A stretch of 64,000 nt of DNA from Hirsutella rhossiliensis (lineage: Eukaryota; Ascomycota; Sordariomycetes; Hypocreales; Ophiocordycipitaceae), in the NCBI RefSeq assembly GCF_020360975.1, contig NW_025408678.1, forward strand, positions 1,178,001-1,242,000, read 5' to 3'. Below are positions 23,573 through 34,139 of the stretch, one piece after another. Numbering within the stretch: position 1 is the first letter of the stretch; every line of letters starts with the position of its first letter. Made by a program: the position numbers and the translations under genes. Under the pieces are notes generated by a model. It had not been told where the DNA came from and searched no databases. It saw only the letters and a list, made by a program, of their open reading frames with translations.

Positions 23573-24043
23573 TATTATAACTATAGCTACTAGGCCGCTA
23601 ATAGTTAACTATATTAAGTATATAATATAGTTTAATAGATAAATAGTTAGTATAACTATTTAATAAATATAGGATTAAGCGGGTTATAGAGATCTAAGTA
23701 ATTTAAGATTAATAAGATTACTATACTTTATATAATCTAATATTAGTAATTATAGCTAAGCCTATAATCTAAGGATAGTCTTTATAGGTATATATAGCTA
23801 CTTACTTTTACTCTTTTAAATAAATAGCTTAATAGCTTTTAATATATTATAATTATTATAATCTTTATTATAATCTTATCTTTAATTCTAATTACTTAAT
23901 TACCTAGTTATAGTCTATAGTCTATAACCTTTAACTTATTACTAACGTAATATATATATTATTACTTACACTATACCCTATTATATCTATTAATATAAAC
24001 CCCTTAATAAGTTTATCTCTTAAGAATAATACTAGTCGTTATA
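23573..24043 (+). repeat. Gypsy-1 3' LTR (copy b)
   Basis: 471 bp, TATTATAACTATAGCTAC to ACTAGTCGTTATA. U3 is of the type I form (CTAGGCCGCTAATAG near the start), as in 27983-28451 and 55403-55871 inverted. Confidence 0.9.
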
Positions 24044-24307
24044 CTACTTAACCTTCCTTTTACTTTAATCGTTATATAGTTCTTATAAAAATAAAGGTAA
24101 GGACCTCTTATACTAAGTATAAAGCTTATATACTTAATCCTATACTTATAGAACTATTATTATAGTAGACCTATTATTATATAGGCCTAAACTATAGCTT
24201 CTTTTAGTATAAAGTTAAAGATAACTTTATATATAATAACTAAGATTTCCTAAAAATTAATAGAAATATTAGTTAAGGGATTATATAAGCTATAGTAAGC
24301 TTATAGC
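24044..24307. other. Unassigned 264 bp between Gypsy-1 and Copia-1
   Basis: Not part of either neighbour by comparison with their other copies. On the plus strand one frame reads through with only RIP-type stops and several Tyr pairs that could be former Cys (YYYIGLNYSFF.., DFLKINRN). It may be a scrap of an older element or gene into which both neighbours inserted. I cannot identify it. Confidence 0.35.
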
Positions 24308-24785
24308 TCTTATAAAGAGAGATATAAGAAATATATATAAAATATATAAAGGTAAAATTAAAAGTAAGGGGTTAAATAAGTAAGGTAGAGATATTTAATT
24401 CTTATAAGGGCAGTAATTATAGTAAGAAAGTAATTATTATATTACCTTAATTATCCTTCTTTCTTTTATTTAACGCCCCTTTTTATACTTATTTAGTATT
24501 TTTATTAATAAAGAAGATACTACTTAAAGAAGCTATTAATATCCTCTTAACTACTAAGCTTTTTACTAATTCTTTCCTTCTTTTCTAGCCGTTACTAGTA
24601 TATCTATCTTATCTCTCGCTACCTCTATAAGAAGCTATCGCTACTTTTACTTCCCTTTATACCCTTACTATCTTCTTTATACCTCTTTTTAGCTCTTTCT
24701 TTTAAACTAGTTTCTTTAGCTTCTTAAGTCCCTCTTACTAAGAGATATCTCTAAGAACTATAAAATTAAGCTATACTTTATAATA
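24308..24785 (-). repeat. Copia-1 3' LTR (copy b)
   Basis: 478 bp, inverted relative to 47304-47778. Left end TCTTATAAAGAGAG corresponds to the mutated TCTCGCG terminus. The right end is followed by TACCCCCTTAGC, the mutated polypurine tract in antisense. Confidence 0.8.
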
Positions 24786-26182
24786 TACCCCCTTAGCTAT
24801 AGCCTGCCTTTATAGAAAGGGTAAAGCTAAATAATTAGGCTAGTAAGTATATAGAGGAGGTCTTAGTTTATACCTATCCTTTACTCGAGAAATCTAGGTT
24901 TTAGCCCTAAGCTCTTTTAGACCTATTTTAGGAAAAGGGGCCTAAGGAGGAATTAAGTCTTATAAGAAAGGGGGTCTTTACTAAGAATAAGTCCTTAAAA
25001 AGGGGGCCTTTAAGAAGAATAAGTCCTAATTAAGCTAGGGGCCTTCCTTTAAGATAAGTCTTAGTTCTTCTCTTTAGCTATAGACGTCTCCTTTCTTATA
25101 TATACTATTAGCTCCTCTTATAGACTCTTAAGGCTAGCTTCTAAGGATAGCTTCTCTTAAACGTCTTCTAGCTTAATTTACTATAAAAAGATAGCTAGCT
25201 TCTACTTTAATAGGGGCTTTATAAGACCGTTAGCTTTTATTAATACTATTAAAACCTAATAGATAGAAATAAGTCCCCTTTAGACCTCTTAGCGTAACTA
25301 ATATTAATAGATATTAATATACTATAGCTAGGTTAATAGCTTACTATTTTCCTTTATAGGAATTTATATAGTCTATATATTATTATATTCTATAGCTAAT
25401 AAGGACGGAATTTATAGTTATAAAGATATAAGTAACTAGCTAAGGAAAATCGCTTCTTTTAACGCTTTTAAAAGAACTAGTAGCTTTACTTCTATACTTA
25501 AAGTTATAATAGTAGCTTACTTTAAAGCTCTCTAAGTAATAGTTCCTTTAAAAAGGGATATAATATACCCTTATAAGCTCTTTTTATTTAAGGAATTATT
25601 TATAAAAGACGAATCGCTTAAATAAAAGAAGATTTCGATAGCTATTTTCCTTCCTTACCCTCCTAGGTATAGACTATATAATCTCGTTAAATAAAGATAA
25701 AGGATAGCTCTATCTATTACTTCTTAGTACTTAGGGCTAGGATTCTAGTTATACCTAGCTAGCTAAGAGACCGTAAAAGAGATATCCGGTCTAGTAGAAA
25801 TAGCTAAAAAAAGTAAGGAGCCTACCTTTTATTAGTATAGGTATTTCTCTTACTCCCTAGCTTAAAAGGATAGATTAAGTAAAAGCTCTTTATTTAATAT
25901 AAGTATAAAGGGAAGATTCTTATTAAGGGAATTAAGGAGGAATTTATAAGCGACCTTATCGATATAGGTATCTTAGGTAAGCTAGATAGTCCGTTAGGAC
26001 CTATTTTAAAGGATTTATATCCCTAAGAACTACTTTAGCTCCCTTAGCTTAGTTATCTTATACCTTTACTATAAGCCTTTTATAGCCTCCTTAATAGTTA
26101 CTTCTTCCTCTTTTATATAAGCTTAGATAATATCGTCGATATAAAAGAAAACTATAATTTTACCCTTTTATATTATATATAG

Positions 26183-26945
26183 TACTACCCTCGTAGTATA
26201 GTAGTTATATACCTAAGAGGCCTACTAGCTATAACGCTAGAGTTAGTTTAAATCTAGCTAAGGGCATAATTAATTTTTAGTTAAACTAGTAAACTACGTT
26301 AACCTACTTATTAATTAGCTAATTAGCGCTTTTAAAAGCGCTTATAAATATACTAGTAGGCTAGCCCCGCTATAAGTAGGCCGGCCCGGACCTCGCTTAC
26401 CTAGACCTAGCGACGAATTTATTAGGACCTCCCCTTAACCTTAGTCTAGGCCCCTTAACTAGGAAAATAAAAACCTAGGGCCGATACTAGTAACTTAATA
26501 AGTACGGCGCGAAGCTAGTACGATAACTTAACTACTAGCCCGGCTAAAAGCTAGTATTAATAAAATTAGCTTACTAAGCCTTATAGCGGAAAAATAAAGT
26601 AGAGCCTAGGAAGATATTATTATAAGATAAGGTCGGAGATAATTATATAATTAACTATTAACTAAAAACGCTCGTACTATTAATTAACGCTATATACCCT
26701 ATATATATAAAGGAGTTACTTTCTAAGGTTACTTTATAGTAGGGCTAATATAATTCCGACTAACTATAATAATACTTAAGATAGCTAAGGAAGATTCCTA
26801 TATATTATAACCGCGACCTAGTATAAGGGCGGACTAGCTATAAAAAGAAGGGAGGGTTTTCCTTTAAGTACTTTAGTTTTTCCCTTCTATTTAACGCCGA
26901 AGTTCTAGATACCTTTAGATAGGTTACTAGTATAATCTTAATAAA
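26183..26945 (+). mobile_element. SINE-b: tRNA-headed SINE with a LINE-A 3' tail
   Basis: 763 bp inserted in Copia-1 copy b, flanked by TATATATAG at 26174-26182 and 26946-26954. The head (26187-26266) is tRNA-like, the ~570 bp body is unassigned, and the last ~105 bp (26838-26945: GGGAGGGTTTTCC, GTTTTTCCC, AAGTTCTAGATACCT, AATCTTAATA) align with the minus-strand 3' end of LINE-A (39683-39790). Head, LINE tail and target duplication together support a SINE moved by LINE-A-type machinery. It is long for a SINE. The Copia-1 copy c sequence around 51810 shows the empty site. Confidence 0.75.
26187..26266 (+). tRNA. tRNA-like SINE head (pseudo-tRNA)
   Basis: ACCCTCG at the 5' end pairs, allowing RIP changes, with TAAGGGC before a final A. 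TA follows at positions 8-9, then a D-arm TAGTATAGTAGTTATATAC, a hairpin CTAGC/GCTAG around TATAAC, and a T-arm GTTAG-TTTAAAT-CTAGC that restores to a standard T-loop after reversing C-to-T and G-to-A. The anticodon arm is not regular and no isotype can be assigned. Position at the head of an inserted unit argues against a working tRNA. Confidence 0.45.
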
Positions 26946-27982
26946 TATATATAGTTCCTAAGGGACTTTCTTAAAACCTAGGGCTTTAAGGGAACCTATT
27001 AAATATTATTACTAAAGAAGGGGTAATCTTTATAGTCTATATAAAGCTTTCCTAAGCTATAAAACCTTTCCTAGCTATTAAAAGCTTAGTAGAAGGTATA
27101 TATAAATAACTTCTTTTTCCTTAAAAGGGTAGTTAATAAAGGCGTTAATAGTATCTATTTAATCTAGCTTAAGGTCGAATTCTACTACTATAGCTATAAG
27201 GGTTTAAAAAGATATCCTTACTAAGGTAGTTGCTTTAATAGGAAGATCCCTTTTTTCCTATTAGTTCTTATAAACGACTAGCTAGGCTTTATACTTTTAA
27301 AGGAAGCTATATTTATTAGTTTTATAGATAAAGACCTACTTATAACCTAGGACTTATTTTCCTCTTACCTTTTCCTTAAGGACCTCTTTAAAAGATACTA
27401 TATCTTTATATAAGGCTAGGTAGTCTTTCTAGGTCTAGAAAAACTAGTCTTTAAAGGGGTATTTTTCTAGCTGCTTTTAGTTTACTAGTAGGTCTAAGAG
27501 GTCTCTTTTATATACCTTCCTTACTAATAAAGGCTTAAAAAGCTAGCCTACTATAAATACTCTATAGGAACCGTCTTCTATAAGCGTAAGATAAAAGTTA
27601 GAAAAATAATCGAAATAAAGGAAAGGTTAGTTTTCTTTAGTAACTATATTAGGCCTTATACCTTCCTTTACTTCTTAAAGTAAGGATAAAAAGGTAGCTA
27701 GGCAATCCTTTAAGAGAGGTACCTTTCTTACCTCCTTAAGGGTTAAAATAAGAAAACTAATAAAAAAAGCTACTTTTATATCTTCTTATTACATAGGAGG
27801 AGGCATAGGGAGGTAAGCGTATTCTAGCTCTACTACTTTCTTATAGTCTCCTTCTTTATTTAGATTATTTAATTTAGTAGCTTCCTCTTTTTCTTTAAAG
27901 TTAGCGTTATTTTTAACTACTTTAACGTTAGTTTTTTTTTCTATTTCCTTATCTAAGACCTCTTTTTAAGACTATTAAGAAG

Positions 27983-28451
27983 TATAATAACTAGTATTAT
28001 TCTTAAGGGATAAACTAATCGAGGGGTTTATATTAGTAGATATAATAGGGCGTAGTTTAAGTAATAATAAGTATATTACGTTAATAATAAGTCGGAGGTT
28101 ATAGACTATAAACTATAACTAGGTAATTAAGTAATCGGAATTAAAGATAAGATCGTAATAAGGATTATAATAATTATAATATTAAAAGCTAGAGAGCTAT
28201 CTATTAAAAGGAGTAAAAGTAAGTGGCTATATATACCTATAGAGACTATCCTTAGATTATAGGCCTAGCTATAATCCTTAATATTAAATTATATAAAGCG
28301 TAGTAATCTCATTAATCCTAAATTACTTATATCTTTATAATCCCCTTAATCTTATACCTATTAAATAGTCGTGCTAACTATTTATCTATTAGACTATATT
28401 ATATACTTAACGCGGTCGACCGTTAGCGGCCTAGTAGCTATAGTTATAATA
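27983..28451 (-). repeat. Gypsy-1 3' LTR (copy d)
   Basis: 469 bp, the same length as 55403-55871, TATAATAACTAGTATTATTC to GTTATAATA. Followed on the right by the polypurine tract in antisense (CTCTCTTCCTTTTAG). Confidence 0.9.
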
Positions 28452-28593
28452 CGATATCTCTCTTCCTTTTAGTCTTATCTATAAGACCTACTATAGCTAC
28501 CTTAGCCGCTATATATAGATATACCCTTATTACGTCGTATATAAGTATATCGTTCCTTATTTCTTTATCCTTTTAGGATATACTACTAATAGT

Positions 28594-29318
28594 ATATCTA
28601 GTTATATACTAAATAATTATTCCTAAAAAGCCTTTAAGCGCGCTACTCTTACTAAATATATCGACTTAAGTAGAGATCCTATTAATATACTATGCACTTA
28701 ATACTTTAAGGTAAAGAAGATAAATTATTAGATAGCTAAAAATTCTTTACGCTATAATAACTATATTACTAGTAGTCGTCCCTATTATAATAGTATTTTA
28801 ATAGCCTCTTCTTATAAGTATCTTTTAATTCTTTCTATATATAGTAGCTAATATATTTCTTTTTAATAACTAAATTATTAGCGGAGTAGTATAGGCTATA
28901 TTCTAAAAAGGAGGAAGCTAGGGAAGCCTTATTAGAGCTTTAGGCATAGCTTATAAATCTTTAGTCGTAAATATATATTACTATTAATCGTTTAGCTTAT
29001 ATCTAGAAGATTTAAAATTATATAAAGGAAAAGAGTTCTAAGTTATTTTATCGTAGTATCTAAAAAGTAAATACTAAGGATAGCGTTTTACCTACGCTCG
29101 ATATATATAAGTATTAAGTAGTAAATAACTTATAATTATTAGGCGTTCCTAACGAGGTAAACTAGTCCTTATTTAGTATTAGCGAGGAGTTTATAGATCT
29201 TAGTCCTTTAATCCCTCTTAATCCTTTTAGTAAAATTATTAAAGAAGAGAACTATAGTAGGTTAAGTGCTTAAGTAGTTCCTAGGTATTTTCTTCTAGTC
29301 TATATCCCTTTTACTTAA
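28594..29318 (+). pseudogene. Antisense gene of Gypsy-1, type I (copy d; clearest of its type)
   Basis: Opposite to pol. Start ATA TCT AGT at 28594, just downstream of an ATACTACTAATAG stretch next to the LTR. The N-terminal ~100 codons read SSYILNNYSQKAFKR then a Cys region with Tyr in place of Cys: ILCTQYFKVKKINY, LRYNNYITSSRPYY. This gives I-L-C-x2-C and C-x2-C like type II but otherwise different. After a frame change near 28910 comes a coiled coil (EEEAREALLELQAQLINLQS) and a conserved tail (LGVPNEVNQSLFSISEEFID), ending at TAA ~29316 antisense to the chromodomain. Function unknown. Confidence 0.65.
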
Positions 29319-32300
29319 TAAGGTATTCTTATTACTAACCTTATTTTCTTATATTTAGTATTTATTTAGCTTTATATTCTTAATTATCGTTAACTTTAAT
29401 TTTATCCTATAGTTTAGCGTTTTATAGTACTAGTTTTAATAATAAGATATAAAATATTAGGTATATCTATATTATTATTAGTAGCGAAAGTTTATAGTTA
29501 ACTTTTAAAATAGTTTTCTTAACTTTAAATAGTCTAAGTTTCTTAAAATCTAATTTATTACTTAGTCGTTTTATTTTAATATTTCGTTATATAAAGTAGA
29601 CTATATCTCCTTCTTAAAAGATTAGTCCCTATAATCTTTTTCGATTATAGTAAGTAGATATTCGTTCTCTAATAAATTAAAGTTCTTATTATATTTCTTT
29701 ATATAATTTTCGTAGCTAATCTACTTATAGTATCGCTTATTTTACTTATAGTCCTTAGCGAGTAACCTTAAATACTTCTAAGTTATATCTATAATTAGTA
29801 TATACTAGTAAGAGTTTAGTTATCTTAGTAACTAAGCTATTATAAGCTAGTTATACTATTAATAGATATTTAACTTAATCGTTTTATTCATAGCTAATAT
29901 AATATCGTAAGTATTATTTAAGCGTTTAGTTAACTCGTTTTATTTATCTATCTATTTATAGGTAATAAGCTATACTAAGCTTATATTTTATTCTTAATTA
30001 TACTATTAAGGCCTACTAGAATTTTACTATAAATATACTTCCTTTATTAAAGATAATCTTACTTAGTAGTTTATAATTACTAATAATAGTTTATAGAAAG
30101 ATATAGGCTAGTTCTTTAGTATTACTAGCTTCTTTATATAGTAAGAAGTAGCTATACTTTATTAATCTATTAGTAATAATAAATATACTATTATACTTAA
30201 CGTTAGTTATAAGTTCTTTTAACGGTAATAGCTTTATAATATAATTAAAAGCTATTAAATCCTATAGTTTTTCTAGTACTAATAGCGGTTATAATTCTTT
30301 ATATAGCTTATATTATTTAGCTTTACTTTATATATAAAGTTTATATTTTTTAATAACTTATTATACTACTTCCTTAAGCTATAAAAAGTTATATTATTAT
30401 TTAATCCGTTTTATTATTCTTTAGATTCCTTAGTATCTATATACTAGATATTTATATATATCTTATAGAACTTTATCTTATAATTCTAATAGTATCTAAA
30501 TTTTATTTTTATATATTAGAACTTCTAAATATTCTATATTATATCTATTTAATACTTTATACTCTCTTATTTATTTTAAGATCTTTTAGTATATTAAGTT
30601 ATTAGGTTATACTTTAAATATTATATTTAGCTATTATTATTAGTAGTTCTTATTTTCGTTGATTTCTAGGAGCTATCCTTTTACTATAAGTACTCCTATA
30701 TTATAGTTACTTCGTTAACTAAGGGTATTAGCTCGACCGTTTTCTATTTCTTTTTTATAGATTATTTTATAGTTAAATTCTAATAAGTATTCGGCTTATT
30801 AGATCTATTATCCGTTTAACTATTATATTATTATAAAGTATAAGATATTCTTATAATCTATATAGACCTTAACTTTATATTTACTTTTAAGAAAGTAGTA
30901 TTAAAATTCCTTAAAAGCTTAAATAATTATAAGGAATTCTTTATTATAGATAGGGTAATTAAGTTCTACGCTATATAGCTTCTTTAAATAAAGTATAATT
31001 AGTTATAGTCTTTCTTTATTATCTTTTTATCCGATTTATACTCTTAAAGTAAAGTCTAATATATTAGTTTTAAGTTTAATTTATTATTTTAAATTAAAGG
31101 TAGTTAAGATTAGTTCTTATATAATTATAGTCTTAATATATTTAAAAGCTTCGTTAGCTTTATCGTCCTATATAAATTCTTTTTCCTTCTTCGTTAAGTT
31201 ATATAGTAGTACTATAATCTTTCTAAAATCTTTAATAAATCGTTAGTAGTAATTAATAAATCCTAGGAAACTTTATATATCCTTAACGTTCTTTAGTATT
31301 AGCTATTCTTTAACTAAGTTAATCTTATCTTATTATATTTATATTTCTTTTAGTAAGATCGTATATCTAAGAAAGTCTACTTCTTATATATAGAACTTAC
31401 TTTTCTTTAGTTTAACTAATAACTTTATATTCTAAAGTACGCGGAGTACCTTATAGATATATTCCTTATATTCTTTTAAGGTATCTAAGAAGATTAAGAT
31501 ATTATCTAAGTATACTACTATAAAGATATCTAAGTATTTATATAGGATATTATTAATTATCTATTAAAAGGTAGCTAGTATATTTATAAGTTTAAATAGT
31601 ATTACTAGATATTTAAATAGTTTAAATTTTATTTTAAAGGCTATTATCTATTTATATCCCTTTTTTATATATATTAAGTTATAAGCGCCTTTAAAGTTAA
31701 GGGCTATAAACTATTTTTTACTATATAGTTAATCTTATAGTTCCGATATAAGCGGTAATAGTATTTAGTCTTTTATTATAATATAGTTTAGGCGTTTATA
31801 GTTAATAATTAGTTATAGCTTACTATTTTTCTTTAAAATAAATATAACTAAATAGCTTACTTTAAATATTAATATTTATATATATCCTTTTTATAGATTC
31901 TTATTAAGGTAGTTAAGTAGCGTTTATAGTTATTTTTCGTTTAAGTTATAAATCTTATAAAACGTCGGCGTTATTCTATCTTTAAGATAAATTTTATAGT
32001 CCTATTAACTATATTTAAGTAACCCTATCTTAAGTTCTTCCTTAAAGAGTTTATTATATTTTTAGTATTCTTAGGAGATATTCTTTATTCTATCTTATAA
32101 GCTTTATTCTTTCTTTTAAGAGCTAGTTTCTCTTAACTTAAGCTCTTTATTAATTTATTTAAGGTCTTTCCTAAGAGTAGTAATAACTCTTTAAATCTTT
32201 ATATTATATCCTTTATTTTATTTATATCGGATACTAGGTTATATAGCTATATTAGTTAGTATATAGGTCTTATTAGTCGATTTTATTATATCCGCTAGTT

Positions 32301-33020
32301 TAGTTACTATCTTTATTTATATTACTAAAGCCTTTAATAATTTACTTAAATAGTTATCCTTTTTATCCTATTTAGTAGCTAAATTATTTTAAAATTTTAC
32401 TTTCTCTTAAATCTATTAGTCTTAAAAACTTATATCTTTATTTTAATATAGCTAGCTAGTTTTCTAGTTAATTAGTAGGTTGCTCTCCTATAGCTATAAA
32501 AGTCTTAATATAAGGTTATATTCTTTAATATCTATAATATTAAAGTTAACTTATTTATCGTAGCCTTAGATATTAATATTAAGGTAATTAATCTTTATAT
32601 TAATAATTCTATTATTATAGTTAAAGGCCTCTCCTTTAATATTTATAAGTTTATATAGATCTTTCTTATATCTCTATATAAGTCGGTAACGATTAATAAC
32701 TTTAGGTAAAACGTAATTACTTATCGCGCTATAATTTAAAAGTATATATATATAATATCCCGCGATTTAGATATCTAATACTATTTAGTCGCTATAGCTT
32801 ACCGTTACTATATATAGGGTCCTTAGATTTTATTATATTATACTAGTCTATAGCTCTTTTCTAAATAGCGTACCTTATTTTTTACTTAGTCCTTATTTGT
32901 TTTACTTAGGTATTCTTCTTCGATTTATTATTAATATCGTTTCTTTATATTTTCGTCGCGTAGTATTATATTAGGGCTTAAGAGACTAATTTCTTATAGC
33001 TAATTAAAGATTTCTTATTT
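29310..33020 (-). pseudogene. Gypsy-1 copy d pol (chromodomain, integrase, RNase H, RT, protease), minus strand
   Basis: Colinear in antisense with copy c: chromodomain ~29330-29440, integrase core ~29780-30290, RNase H ~30750-31240, RT ~31330-32000 with the YLDN box near 31520, and protease ~32450-32760. Ends at the Copia-2 duplication CTTAA (33021-33025); the upstream part continues at 39332, 47053 and 53627. Confidence 0.8.
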
Positions 33021-33025
33021 CTTAA

Positions 33026-33722
33026 TATAAGAAGATATAAGCAATAAGCGTAGAATCGGGTAATCGATAACGTAAGCGGAAAGATTAGTCGAAGGAGTAT
33101 AGGGTAGGATTTCGTCCGGAATTTATAACGAATATATAAGGGGCTGAATAATATATTAAAAGAATAGCGTTGTAAAAGATATATATAAACTTACTTATTC
33201 TATCTACTACTCCTCGGGAAATCCTTCGTCTTTTATAGACTATTGCTCGCCTACTAGTAGACCAATTAGTTAGCTTTATAGCATATTCTATAGTGCTTAA
33301 AAAGCTCTATCTTTAGTATATCTTCCTAACTTAGTAGGTGGTCTAATTATAGCGTGATGCTTAACGTAAGACTATAGGTTCTAGTATAAGTAGTGGATTT
33401 AACTAGAATGTTCTATGCCCTACCTATTCTCGTATCGCGGATATCTTCGGTACCGCTAGGCTAAAATAGGTAATAGGGTATCCGTTCTGCTCGTAATTAA
33501 CTTATGCATTTTATGCATATTTTTATTTATAGGGATAGGCTTATCCTAACCCGCCTTTCCTAGAGGAATGTATAGATGTCTAGTAGAGGTCTTTATCTTT
33601 TAAGGGTTATTCCCTTAGACTATATTATAGAGCCTCTTTTTACTAGCTTATTCTATAAAGCCTCCCTATACTTATTATTTCTTTATAATAGTAAAATAGG
33701 AATATAAGGGTATATTCTTATA
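33026..33722 (-). repeat. Copia-2 3' LTR
   Basis: 697 bp. Contains CTTATGCATTTTATGCATA at about 33503-33521, a short tandem/palindromic motif partly eroded in the 38630 copy. Preceded (in element sense) by the purine tract AAGGGAGGC. Confidence 0.93.
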
Positions 33723-34139
33723 GCCTCCCTTAAAGAGTACTAGGTAAATAGTACTCTTTACTAGTTATTTCTTTTATAGTAGAATTATCCTTATTAAGAA
33801 TAAGGTATATAATAGGAATATAAGGGAAAGATTTTAAAACCCTTTCTAGGAAAAACCTTAGTAGGAAAAATCCTAGTTATAGTTATAATTATTTCTTCTC
33901 TTTTTAGGTAAACCTTTATAAGGAAAAAGCCTTATAGAGTTATTATTATAGGAAACCTTTTAATAAGGAAAACCCCTATTTTTATAAGTTGTTTTTACTA
34001 ATAGGAAACCTTTTTAAAGGAAAACCTATTAGTTATATATAGAGGAAAAGCTAAGAAAGTAAAAGATAGCTAAAAACCTCTATTAAGGGATATAAGTTTT
34101 CTTTTAAGGCTCTTTTAATTCCCTAAGGGAAAGAAGCTC
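33723..34139 (-). other. Copia-2 3' untranslated region
   Basis: About 415 bp between the pol stop and the 3' LTR. Contains several imperfect short repeats and hairpins of the type GGAAACCTTTT..AAGGAAAACC between 33830 and 34035. No coding frame recognised. Confidence 0.6.

Larger units (their letters stand above)
12429..24043 (+). mobile_element. Gypsy-1 copy b (plus), split by Gypsy-1 copy c
   Basis: RT/RNase H sequence at 12429-13314 continues at 21148 with RNase H, integrase and chromodomain to ~22770, then the antisense gene and the 3' LTR 23573-24043. Copy c (13315-21147) sits in between, flanked by ATAAA at 13310-13314 and 21148-21152. Removing copy c restores the continuous frame seen in copy c itself around 18290-18340 (AAATATAAAGTTAAGGTC). 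The 5' part of copy b, left of 12429, is lost beyond the Copia-1 fragment. Confidence 0.85.
24786..27982 (-). pseudogene. Copia-1 copy b pol, 3' half (RT and RNase H), interrupted by SINE-b
   Basis: Reads on the minus strand like 50.76-53.19 kb of copy c. RNase H is at ~24900-25700 and RT at ~25750-27300, with the conserved RT box near 26130-26150 (from GTCGATATAAAAG on the plus strand, i.e. F-Y-x-D-D in antisense) immediately left of the SINE. Ends at the AGAAG duplication of Gypsy-1 copy d. Confidence 0.7.

Noticed and set aside
26187..26266. Functional tRNA gene
   Set aside because: Mutated T-loop, irregular anticodon arm and location inside a transposed unit.
33500..33525. ATGCAT-containing repeat as a regulatory palindrome
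   Set aside because: Short, partly lost in the sister LTR, and without other support.
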